The position numbers and the translations under genes were made by a program. A model generated the notes under the pieces. That model was not told where the DNA came from and ran no database searches. It was given only the letters and a program-made list of their open reading frames with translations. From Bordetella genomosp. 2 (lineage in GTDB: Bacteria > Pseudomonadota > Gammaproteobacteria > Burkholderiales > Burkholderiaceae_B), in the NCBI RefSeq assembly GCF_002261345.1, contig NZ_NEVT01000006.1, positions 1,178,001-1,242,000 of the forward strand: a stretch of DNA of 64,000 bases, in the 5' to 3' direction. This document shows positions 56,766 to 64,000 of the stretch, one piece after another; position 1 is the stretch's first letter, and every line of letters begins with the position of its first letter.

Positions 56766-56815
56766 TCGCCGCGCGGGCCGCCTGTTCACGGCGGGCGGCC
56801 CGCCAGGCGGCGCGG

Positions 56816-56855
56816 CCGGCCCGCCGCCCCGATGTTGCGCATCGGGACGGGCCGG
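56816..56855. repeat. Large inverted repeat between phoX and gntR
   Basis: CCGGCCCG...CCCGATG-TTGCG-CATCGGG...CGGGCCGG forms a long GC-rich hairpin with small interior asymmetry, exactly between two converging genes. It has no U-run. It may slow polymerase from both sides, but it is not a canonical terminator. Confidence 0.55.
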
Positions 56856-56867
56856 CGGCGCGGCGCT

Positions 56868-57539
56868 TCAGGTATCGATGACGCGCCGCGTGAACAATTC
56901 CAGATAATCCATCAGCCGGTTGGCGCCCACCACCGCCTCGGCGGCCTTGCCGCTGGCGATGGCCTCGGCCATGGCCAGGTGCGCGGCCGCGCCTTCGGCG
57001 ATCTCGCCTTCGTGCTGGTAGGCATACCAGAAGCGCCGGCACTGCACCACCAGCGGCACCACCGCCTTGACCGCCGACTGGTTGCGACAGGCTTCGTGGT
57101 TGACGTGATCCAGTTCCTGGTCGGCCGTCATGTAGTCGTCCAGGTTGCCGCGCTCGGCGGCGCGGGTCATCTTGCGGGCACAGGCCAGCAGCGCCTTGCG
57201 CTGGACGTCGGTGGCGCGCCGCGCCGCGCTGGTGGCGATCAGTTGCTCCAGCACGCGCCGCGTGGCCAGTACGTCCAGGTGTTCCATCACGTCGATGGTG
57301 GAGACCCGCAAGCCGCGCCGCGGCTGCTGCACGATCAGGCCGATGGAAACCATGCGCATCAGCGCCTCGCGCACGGGTGTGCGCCCCAGCCCCGTCATCT
57401 CGGCCAGCTCGGCCTCGATGACGGGGCTGCCCGGCGCGATCTCCAGCTTGGAGATCAGGGTCTCGATCTTGTCGTACGCAAGGTCGGCGGCCCGCCGCTT
57501 GGGCAGGCGGGCCGGCGCGGATGCTTGAGTCTTGTTCAT
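56868..57539 (-). CDS. GntR-family (FadR/FCD) transcriptional regulator
   Basis: A 223-residue regulator with an N-terminal winged helix (LAEMTGLGRTPVREALMRMV; LIVQQPRRGLRVSTIDV) and an all-helical FCD effector domain. The ATG at 57539 gives the family start; the frame extends to 57653 through an unlike leader. It is the last gene of a same-strand array dapA-like, dctQ, dctM, dctP, gntR and most probably controls it, sensing the transported acid sugar or its product. Confidence 0.9.
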   Translation of the reverse strand: MNKTQASAPARLPKRRAADLAYDKIETLISKLEIAPGSPVIEAELAEMTGLGRTPVREALMRMVSIGLIVQQPRRGLRVSTIDVMEHLDVLATRRVLEQLIATSAARRATDVQRKALLACARKMTRAAERGNLDDYMTADQELDHVNHEACRNQSAVKAVVPLVVQCRRFWYAYQHEGEIAEGAAAHLAMAEAIASGKAAEAVVGANRLMDYLELFTRRVIDT

Positions 57540-57595
57540 GGACGGTAGCGTACCGGAATGCCGCCGGGCCTGCGCGGCCCGGCGTGCGCCCGAAT

Positions 57596-58594
57596 TTACA
57601 AGGTGGCGCCGACCTTGCGCAAATCGGCGATCTGCGGGGCTTTGGGCAGCCACACCTGGTCGAAGGCGGCGATGGCCGGCTGCGGATCGTAGCCCGCGTC
57701 GCTCTTGAACGTGATCGGCGTCTGCTTGAGCTTCTCGATCAGGCCCTGTTCGGTGGTGACGATGCTGTCGATCTGCGCGTCCAGGGCCTGGCCGACCAGG
57801 CCGCGGATCAGCTCCTTGTCCTTGGCGTCCAGGCCCTTCCAGACGCGGCCCGACACCAGCGGCGCGAACGGCATGAACAACGCGTTCATGGGCAGCAGGG
57901 TCTTCGAGACTTTATCGAAGCGCTGGTTCCACGAAAACTCGATATCGGCCTCCAGGCCGTCCACCTGGCCGTTGGTCATGGCGTCGAACACCGCCGGCGT
58001 GGGAATGGGCGTGGGCGCGGCGCCGAAGAACTGGTAGAAATCGCGGTAGACCGGCGTCGGGTTGATGCGCAGCTTGAGCCCCTTCAAGTCGTCCGGCGTA
58101 TTGATGTCGCGGGTGGCGAACACCACCCGCATGCCGGTAATGCCCCAGCCCAGGCCGACGGTGCCGGTCTCGCGCGGCAGCGCGTCCAGCAGCTTGAGCG
58201 CCTGGGGCGTGCGCACCAGCTTGGCGACGCTGGCGGTCGAGCGCACCAGGTACGGGGCGTTGATGGCGGCCACGCTGTTCACGCGCGAGCCCAGCTCGGC
58301 CGCCTGGATCCAGCCCATGTCCAGCGCGCCGGTCTGCAATTGCTGCATCATGGCCGGCTCGTTGCCGAGCTGGCCGGAGTGGAACACCGTGACGCTCAGG
58401 CGGCCGCCGGTTTCTTTTTTCAAGGCCTCGCCGAACGCCAGCGCGGCGTTGTTCCATGAATGCCCGGCGGGCGTGATGACGCCCAGACGGAACTCGCGCG
58501 CCGACGCGGCGCGTGCCCGGCTGGTCAAGATCAATGGGGCGGCCGTGGCGGCCAGGGCGGTCTGCATGAAGCGGCGGCGGGAACAATTGGTCAT
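57596..58594 (-). CDS. TRAP transporter solute-binding protein (DctP family)
   Basis: A 332-residue periplasmic protein with a twin-arginine-like signal (SRRRFMQTALAATAAPLIL). The DctP core includes FRLGVITPAGHSWNNAALAF, PDDLKGLKLRINPTPVYRDF with the conserved binding-site Arg, and GQVDGLEADIEFSWNQRF. It captures an organic or sugar acid for the DctQM channel encoded just upstream on this strand. Gap of 61 bases to dctM. Confidence 0.92.
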   Translation of the reverse strand: MTNCSRRRFMQTALAATAAPLILTSRARAASAREFRLGVITPAGHSWNNAALAFGEALKKETGGRLSVTVFHSGQLGNEPAMMQQLQTGALDMGWIQAAELGSRVNSVAAINAPYLVRSTASVAKLVRTPQALKLLDALPRETGTVGLGWGITGMRVVFATRDINTPDDLKGLKLRINPTPVYRDFYQFFGAAPTPIPTPAVFDAMTNGQVDGLEADIEFSWNQRFDKVSKTLLPMNALFMPFAPLVSGRVWKGLDAKDKELIRGLVGQALDAQIDSIVTTEQGLIEKLKQTPITFKSDAGYDPQPAIAAFDQVWLPKAPQIADLRKVGATL

Positions 58595-58655
58595 GACGCG
58601 ATCCTGTGGTCGAGTGTTATGTAGGGAACAACAGACAGCGTGAAAGGGCCCCCGC

Positions 58656-59921
58656 CTACTGCAGCAAGGCCAGCGACAGGGACGGGAAGAACGACAGCAC
58701 CACCAGCGCGACGCAGCAGACGATGAAGAACGGCAGCGTCACGAGGAACATCTTGCCGGGCTTGGCGCCCGTGACCGCCGCGGCGACGAAGAAACACAGC
58801 CCCACCGGCGGCGACATCAGGCCCAGCACCAGGTTGATCACCACCACCACGCCGAAGTGGATCGGGTCGATGCCGTAGATTCCCGTGGCCACCGGCAGCA
58901 GGATGGGCACCGTCATGATCAGGCCCGGAATGCCGTCGATGACCGTGCCGATCACCAGCAGAATCAGGTTGGCGATCAGCAGGAAAGCCAGCGGCGTGTC
59001 CGCCACGGTCTGGATCCAGGCGGCCACCATCTGCGGCACCTTGCCGTAGATCAGCAGCCAGGAAAATACCGCCGCGGCGGCCACCAGGAACAGCACGATC
59101 GCGGCGTAGATGGCCGAGCGCAGCATGATGTCGGGCAGCATGCGCCAGTGGAACTCGCGGGTGATGTAGCGGCCCACCAGCGCCGCGGCCAGGGCGCCCA
59201 CGCCGGCCGCCTCGGTCGGATTGGCCAGCCCGGAGGCGATCGAGCCGACGATGATCACCGGGATCGACAGCGCGGGGCTGGCGCGCAGCACGATGAGGGC
59301 CCGCTCGCGCAGCGTCTTGCCGGCGCTGCGCGGATACTTGTAGACCACGCCCAGCGCCGCGATGATGACGAAGAACAGCGCCGTCAGCAGCAGGCCGGGC
59401 AGGATGCCGGCGATCAGCATGTCGCCCACCGCCACCTGCGCCAGTACGCTGTAGACCACGAACATCACCGACGGCGGAATGATCGAGCCCAGCATGCCGC
59501 CGTAGACGGTCAGGCCGGCGGCGAAAGTCTTGTCGTAGCCCTGGCGCTCCATCTCGGGCACCATGGTCTGCGACATGACCGCCACCTGCGCGGTGGCCGA
59601 GCCGATGATCGACGATACCAGCGCATTCGCCAGCACGTTCACGTAGGCCAGCCCGCCCTTGACCGAACCGATGAAGGCCATGGCCAGCTCCACCAGGCGC
59701 CGGGTGATGCCGCCATTGTTCATGATCTCGCCGATCAGGATGAACAACGGAATGGCGATCAGCCCGTAGCTGTCGACGCCGGCGAACATCTGCATGGGGA
59801 ACGACTGCAGCAGCACGGTGTTGCCGGTGCCGAAGATGTAGACCAGCCCGGCCAGGCACAGGCACACGCCGATCGGCACGCCCACCAGCAGCACGGCCAG
59901 GAAGAAGATCGAGGTCAGCAT
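58656..59921 (-). CDS. TRAP transporter large permease (DctM)
   Basis: A 421-residue protein with about twelve membrane segments. Typical DctM segments are FPMQMFAGVDSYGLIAIPLF, ILIGEIMNNGGITRRLVELA and LVLGLMSPPVGLCFFVAAA. It is the sodium-coupled transporting subunit. It starts one base after the dctQ stop codon, so the two are made together. Confidence 0.94.
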   Translation of the reverse strand: MLTSIFFLAVLLVGVPIGVCLCLAGLVYIFGTGNTVLLQSFPMQMFAGVDSYGLIAIPLFILIGEIMNNGGITRRLVELAMAFIGSVKGGLAYVNVLANALVSSIIGSATAQVAVMSQTMVPEMERQGYDKTFAAGLTVYGGMLGSIIPPSVMFVVYSVLAQVAVGDMLIAGILPGLLLTALFFVIIAALGVVYKYPRSAGKTLRERALIVLRASPALSIPVIIVGSIASGLANPTEAAGVGALAAALVGRYITREFHWRMLPDIMLRSAIYAAIVLFLVAAAAVFSWLLIYGKVPQMVAAWIQTVADTPLAFLLIANLILLVIGTVIDGIPGLIMTVPILLPVATGIYGIDPIHFGVVVVINLVLGLMSPPVGLCFFVAAAVTGAKPGKMFLVTLPFFIVCCVALVVLSFFPSLSLALLQ

Positions 59922-59922
59922 G

Positions 59923-60552
59923 TCAGTTCACCATGTCCGGGCTGGCCACCGGGAAATCCTTGCGCGACTGGCGCGGCACCCAGGCCAGGTCCTCGAAAAG
60001 ATTGCTGAGGGCATGCAGCGTCAGGCACACGGCGAACAGCGGCAACACCAGGCGCAGCACCCAGGTCGGCCAGTTCAGCGTCTGCGTGCGCTCGGTGTAG
60101 AGGAAATTGAACGAGTCGGCCGCATAGGCCTGCGCGTCGAAGCCATGGCGGGCGATGCCCGCCGGATCCATCCAGGCCCAGCACATCCACACCAGCGCCA
60201 GGCCGAAGCACAACACGCACGCAGTAGCCACGATGCGCGCGGCCCGCATGCCGCGCGGGCCAAGCTGGTCGGTCAGCATGCCGACCGAGAAATCGAGGCG
60301 CAGCCGCGTCATGATCGATGCGCCGATGAAGGTCAGCCACACCATGGCGTACACCGAGGCCTCGTCGATCCAGTAGATCGGCACGCCGGCATAGCGCGTG
60401 GCCACATTGACCAGCACCAGCCCCACCAGCAGCGCCATGAAGCCGCTGAGCAGCCGGCGCTCGACGCGCAGCACGAATTCAGATGCATTGACGATCCAGC
60501 GCACCGGCGCGGCGATGGTGGCATGGGGCGGGTCGTTATCCGGGAAAGACAT
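59923..60552 (-). CDS. TRAP transporter small permease (DctQ)
   Basis: A 209-residue membrane protein with four hydrophobic segments. WIDEASVYAMVWLTFIGASI is the conserved DctQ segment. An insertion between the last two segments (about residues 115-150) makes it longer than average. First gene of the dctQMP unit; the gap of 191 bases upstream holds AT-rich operator-like repeats. Confidence 0.9.
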   Translation of the reverse strand: MSFPDNDPPHATIAAPVRWIVNASEFVLRVERRLLSGFMALLVGLVLVNVATRYAGVPIYWIDEASVYAMVWLTFIGASIMTRLRLDFSVGMLTDQLGPRGMRAARIVATACVLCFGLALVWMCWAWMDPAGIARHGFDAQAYAADSFNFLYTERTQTLNWPTWVLRLVLPLFAVCLTLHALSNLFEDLAWVPRQSRKDFPVASPDMVN

Positions 60553-60626
60553 CGGGCTGCACTCTGTGGTGAGGCGGCCCGCCGCGCACCTGGGCGACGG
60601 ACCGGCGATGGAAGGGACCAGTCAGG

Positions 60627-60657
60627 TATCTTGATCAGATATTTGAAATATATTTAA
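60627..60657. promoter_or_regulatory. Candidate GntR operator / promoter upstream of dctQ
   Basis: TATCT-TGATC-AGATA (60627-60641) is an inverted repeat with perfect arms. Five bases later comes AAATATATTTAA (60646-60657), which recurs exactly at 61714-61725 upstream of the dapA-like gene. The strong AT bias and the shared 12-mer suggest common control of both transcription units, probably by the GntR protein at 56868. Confidence 0.55.
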
Positions 60658-60743
60658 TTCTGTCGCAAGGGTCGGACCGGCGGCATTGGTTATTTCCCTT
60701 AGTCGGCGGTCCCGTCCCTGCCCGGCCCCAGGGCGCGCGCGGG

Positions 60744-61658
60744 CTACATGACCGAGCGATACTGCTCGGGACGCTCGGCCAGCGCGCGCCTGACCACGGC
60801 CTCGACGTAGGCGCGCTCTTCGCCCACCAGCGGCAGGCGGGGACGGCGCATGTGCTCGCTGCCCACCCCCACCAGCGCGTCGATCAGCTTGAGGTTCTGC
60901 ACCAGCTTGGTGGAGACATCCAGGTGCAGCAGCGGCGTCATCCAACGATAGAGAGCCAACGCCTCGGCAAACCGGCCGGCTTTCATCAGGTCGTACAGCG
61001 CCACCGTCTCGCGCGGGAAGGCGCAGCCCACGCCGGCCAGCAGGCCGTCGCAGCCCAGCGCCAGGCCTTCGTAGGCCAGGTCGTCCACGCCCATGAAGAT
61101 CTGGTAGCGATCGCCCAGCGCATTGCGCAGGTCGGTCACGCGGCGCACGTCGCCGGTGCTTTCCTTGATGGCCTCGACCCATTTGCAGTCGGCCAGCTCG
61201 ACCATGTGCTCGGGCTTGAGGTCGACCCGATAGGCCACCGGGTTGTTGTAGACCATCACCGGCTGCTGGGCCGCCTCGGCCAGGGTGCGGACGTTCTGCA
61301 TGGCTTCGCGCGCATCGGCCACGTAGACCACCGAAGGCATCACCATGAACCCGGCCACGCCCAGCTTGTTGGCCCCTTCGATGTACCGCAGCGCTTCGCG
61401 CGTGCTGGTCTCGGACACGTTGGCCAGCACCGGGATGCGGCCGTCGGCGGCCTCCAGCGCGATGCGGGCCACCTCCAGCTTCTCTTCCAGCGTCAGGGTG
61501 CTGGCTTCGCCCAGCGAGCCGCAGGTGACCAGGCCATGGATGCCGTTGCGGATCTGGAAATCGATGTGCTTGATGGTGCCCGCCGCGTCGATGCGCTCGT
61601 CGGCGTGGAACTTGGTGGTGATGGCCGGGAAAATGCCGGTCCAGCGGGTGGCGTTCAT
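60744..61658 (-). CDS. Dihydrodipicolinate synthase/N-acetylneuraminate lyase family aldolase
   Basis: A 304-residue class I aldolase. Schiff-base Lys165 lies in VEAIKESTGD, Tyr137 in VMVYNNP, and the substrate-carboxylate loop is CGSLGEAS (Gly47-Glu51), so the enzyme looks active. Linked to a TRAP transporter, it more likely degrades an imported sugar or keto acid than makes dihydrodipicolinate. AAGGAG precedes the ATG. It is read toward dctQ with 191 bases between, including its own operator-like region. Confidence 0.9.
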   Translation of the reverse strand: MNATRWTGIFPAITTKFHADERIDAAGTIKHIDFQIRNGIHGLVTCGSLGEASTLTLEEKLEVARIALEAADGRIPVLANVSETSTREALRYIEGANKLGVAGFMVMPSVVYVADAREAMQNVRTLAEAAQQPVMVYNNPVAYRVDLKPEHMVELADCKWVEAIKESTGDVRRVTDLRNALGDRYQIFMGVDDLAYEGLALGCDGLLAGVGCAFPRETVALYDLMKAGRFAEALALYRWMTPLLHLDVSTKLVQNLKLIDALVGVGSEHMRRPRLPLVGEERAYVEAVVRRALAERPEQYRSVM

Positions 61659-61713
61659 GCGCGCTCCTTATGCACGGGGGTTGAACCAGGCGGCTCGCCT
61701 GTTGATATCCTAC

Positions 61714-61734
61714 AAATATATTTAAGATATCTTA
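61714..61734. promoter_or_regulatory. Candidate GntR operator upstream of the dapA-like gene
   Basis: AAATATATTTAA (61714-61725) repeats the 12-mer found before dctQ and overlaps TAAGATATCTTA (61723-61734), a perfect 12-base palindrome. The pair lies 55 to 76 bases before the ATG at 61658, a usual promoter distance. Confidence 0.55.
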
Positions 61735-62008
61735 GGCTACCAGGAAACGCGCCGCGCGCGATTGAGGGTTTTCCATGAGCGGGCGGCGCGGCGGGCCGCC
61801 AGGCGGATGCAGCAGGCGCGGCTGTCGCAGGTGTCTGACACCTGGACGGGGGTTCTCCATAAGCAGCAGGTGCCCGACACCCCGCGATAACCATGGCCGG
61901 CAGCCGAGCCGCCCCCGGGGTGTCAGACACCTTTTCCCATGAGAAAGCCATTGCGGCCTCCCCGGTACGGCCTCGCGGCGGCCTGCCCGCCCGATACAAT
62001 CCTGGCCT
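61735..62008. other. Gene-free region with dispersed palindromic repeats
   Basis: No supportable gene is seen between the dapA-like promoter and mutS. The stretch holds AGGTGTCTGACACCT (61829-61843), a degenerate copy AGGTGCCCGACACC (61868-61881) and GGTGTCAGACACC (61919-61931). It also holds two similar blocks, GGGTTTTCCAT (about 61766) and GGGTTCTCCAT (about 61850), about 85 bases apart. A 95-codon minus-strand frame here is low-complexity translation of these repeats. Confidence 0.7.
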
Positions 62009-64000
62009 ATGAGTTCCAAGACAGCATCCGCATCCGCCGCCGACGCCTACGCCGGCCACACTCCCATGATGCAGCAGTACCTGCGCCTGAAGGCCGAGGC
62101 CGGGCCGCTGCTGCTGTTCTATCGCATGGGCGACTTCTATGAAATGTTCTACGAAGACGCCGAGCGCGGCGCCCGCCTGCTGGGCCTGACGCTGACCAAG
62201 CGCGGCGCCTCCAACGGCACGCCGATCCCGATGGCCGGCGTGCCCGTGCACGCCATGGAGCAGTACCTGGCGCGCCTGGTCGGGCAAGGCGAATCGGTCG
62301 CCATCTGCGAACAGATCGGCGACCCGGCCGCCGCCAAGGGTCCGGTGGAACGCCGCATCGTGCGCATCGTCACTCCCGGCACCTTGACCGACGAGGCCCT
62401 GCTGCCGGCCAAGGCGGACCGCGCCCTGGCGGCGGTCTGCCTGGGCGGCAAGGCGCGCGACCCGCGCGCCGGCCTGGCCTGGCTGAACCTGGCCAGCGGC
62501 GAGTTCCGCGTCACCGAATGCGCGCCGGCCCAGATCGAGTCCGAACTGCACCGCATCGCGCCCGCCGAACTGGTGTGCGCCGACAGCGCCGACCTGGCGC
62601 TGGCGTTCGAGGGCGCGCGCACCCGGGTGCCCGACTGGCACTTCGAGAGCGACGGCGCGCGCGCGCACCTGCTGGCGCACTTCAAGACCGACACCCTGGC
62701 CGGCTTCGACGTCGATGACATGCCGGCCGCCATCTGCGCCGCCGGCGCCCTGTTGCGCTACGCCGCCCGCACCCAGTCGCAGGCGCTGGCGCATGTGCAG
62801 GGCATCGCGGTCGAGCGGCCCGGCCAGTATGTGCTGATGGATCCGGTCACGCGCCGCAACCTGGAGCTGACCCAGACGCTCAGCGGCGAGGACGCCCCCA
62901 CCCTGTTCTCGCTGCTGGACGGCTGCCGCACGCCGATGGGCAGTCGCCTGCTGCGGCGCTGGCTGCATCACCCGCTGCGCGACAACGCCCCGGCGCTGGC
63001 GCGCCAGCAGGCCATCTCGGCACTGCTGGCCGGCCGCATGGATGTGGCGCAGACCTTCGGCGCCGCCAATCTGCTGGACAGCCTGCGCGACGCCCTTGAC
63101 GCCTTCCCCGACGTGGAACGGATCGCCTCGCGCCTGGCGCTGCGCTCGGTACGGCCGCGCGAACTGGCCAGCCTGCGCGACGCGCTGGCCGCCCTGCCCG
63201 CCCTGCGCGCCCTGGTGGCCCCGCTGGAAACCTCGCCCCGCCTGGCCGAGCTGGCCGCCCATCTGGCGCCCGACCCGGCCGTCGCCGACCTGCTGGGCCG
63301 CGCCATCGCCCAGGAGCCGGCGGTGGCGATCCGCGACGGCGGCGTGATCGCCAGCGGCTTCGATGCCGAGCTCGACGAACTGCGCGCCCTGGCCGCCGAC
63401 GGCGGCGATTTCCTGGTGCAGCTCGAGGCGCGCGAGCGCGAGCGCACCGGCATCGGCAACCTGCGGGTCGAATTCAACCGCGTGCACGGCTTCTATATCG
63501 AAGTCACCAAGGGCCAGACCGACAAGGTGCCGGAAGACTACCGCCGGCGCCAGACCTTGAAGAACGCCGAGCGCTACATCACGCCCGAGCTCAAGACCTG
63601 GGAAGACAAGGTGCTGTCGGCGCAGGACCGTTCCCTGGCGCGCGAGAAATGGCTGTACGAGCAGGTGCTGGATGCGCTGGCCGAGCACGTGCGGCCGCTG
63701 TCCGACTGCGCCGGCGCGCTCGCGGAGCTGGACACCCTGGCCGCGCTGGCAGACCATGCGCGCCGCCACGACTGGACCGCGCCGGAGCTCACCGAGCAGG
63801 CCGAGATCGACATCGAAGCCGGCCGCCATCCGGTCGTCGAGCGCGCCATCGAGCGTTTCACGCCCAACGGCTGCCGTCTCGACGCCACCCGCCGCATGCT
63901 GCTGATCACCGGCCCCAACATGGGCGGTAAATCGACCTACATGCGGCAGGTCGCACTGATCGCCCTGCTGGCGCGCACCGGCAGTTTCGTGCCGGCGCAG
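62009..64000 (+). CDS. mutS: DNA mismatch repair ATPase MutS, partial, runs off the right edge
   Basis: The first 664 codons of about 880. The mismatch-wedge motif is GDFYEMF (Phe43, Glu45), preceded by [20 protein letters not shown]. The connector, lever and clamp domains follow ([55 protein letters not shown]). The Walker A loop GPNMGGKS (635-642) begins the ATPase domain; the rest lies outside. MutS binds mismatches and recruits MutL. The ATG at 62009 has no strong ribosome site, but the next in-frame ATGs fall in the conserved domain. Confidence 0.97.
   Translation, partial: MSSKTASASAADAYAGHTPMMQQYLRLKAEAGPLLLFYRMGDFYEMFYEDAERGARLLGLTLTKRGASNGTPIPMAGVPVHAMEQYLARLVGQGESVAICEQIGDPAAAKGPVERRIVRIVTPGTLTDEALLPAKADRALAAVCLGGKARDPRAGLAWLNLASGEFRVTECAPAQIESELHRIAPAELVCADSADLALAFEGARTRVPDWHFESDGARAHLLAHFKTDTLAGFDVDDMPAAICAAGALLRYAARTQSQALAHVQGIAVERPGQYVLMDPVTRRNLELTQTLSGEDAPTLFSLLDGCRTPMGSRLLRRWLHHPLRDNAPALARQQAISALLAGRMDVAQTFGAANLLDSLRDALDAFPDVERIASRLALRSVRPRELASLRDALAALPALRALVAPLETSPRLAELAAHLAPDPAVADLLGRAIAQEPAVAIRDGGVIASGFDAELDELRALAADGGDFLVQLEARERERTGIGNLRVEFNRVHGFYIEVTKGQTDKVPEDYRRRQTLKNAERYITPELKTWEDKVLSAQDRSLAREKWLYEQVLDALAEHVRPLSDCAGALAELDTLAALADHARRHDWTAPELTEQAEIDIEAGRHPVVERAIERFTPNGCRLDATRRMLLITGPNMGGKSTYMRQVALIALLARTGSFVPAQ

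Noticed and set aside
61732-62019. A 95-codon minus-strand frame upstream of mutS
   Set aside because: Its product is a low-complexity translation of the palindromic repeats, with no ribosome site and no family features.

Overview
The window is a GC-rich (roughly two-thirds G+C), densely packed bacterial chromosome segment. Its housekeeping genes (lysC, tilS, accA, cysS, lpxH, uppP, suhB, trmJ, mutS), two Bug-type periplasmic binding proteins, many CoA-transferase/crotonase genes and its codon style point to a betaproteobacterium of the Alcaligenaceae, most probably Bordetella. No insertion sequence was seen in 64 kb, which argues against the IS481-rich B. pertussis and for B. bronchiseptica or a relative. 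This is inference from protein families, not from a database search.

Layout. 1-8024: a CoA-dependent carboxylate catabolic cluster (two class III CoA-transferases, two crotonases, an acyl-CoA ligase, an HMG-CoA-lyase-like protein, a Bug binding protein) with its own MarR regulator and similar AT-rich operator-like sites at two places. 8135-10380: small genes around a second MarR gene. 10455-18009: a short-chain-amide operon: a leader with its own promoter and an intrinsic terminator, a nitrilase-family amidase, a Liv/urea-type ABC transporter with a fused permease-ATPase, then AmiC and AmiR (ANTAR antiterminator) homologues. 18014-19621: LysE exporter and LysR regulator. About 19640-22370: a lower-GC islet (MFS exporter, LysR, a 47-codon ORF, a decayed integrase) next to tRNA-Arg. 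22498-32312: M20 hydrolase, LysR/O-methyltransferase, GNAT, phospholipase C, an orphan LytS-type kinase, a TetR/MFS pair and tRNA-Ser.

32381-44768: core block with lysC, tilS, accA, an AlkA-type glycosylase and cysS on the minus strand, then TPR protein-PPIase-lpxH overlapping on the plus strand, uppP, a TerC/CBS transporter, suhB and trmJ. 44831-46750: Bug protein/IclR pair. 46751-53335: MscS channel, then a four-gene imelysin / DUF1111 dihaem protein / imelysin / DUF1513 operon of iron-uptake type, and an ABM-domain membrane protein. 53600-56765: FMN reductase, a tandem intergenic repeat with DnaA-box sequences, dodecin and a PhoX phosphatase. 56868-61658: a GntR-linked TRAP transporter with a DapA/NanA-family lyase. 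61659-62008: non-coding DNA with dispersed GGTGTCNGACACC palindromes. 62009-64000: the 5' three-quarters of mutS.

The most notable point is the amide operon: an ANTAR-type antiterminator is encoded at the 3' end of an operon whose leader carries an intrinsic terminator, so a complete attenuation circuit may be present. Other points are the HMG-CoA-lyase homologue that has lost its active-site cysteine, the DnaA-box repeat pair, and the decayed island at tRNA-Arg.
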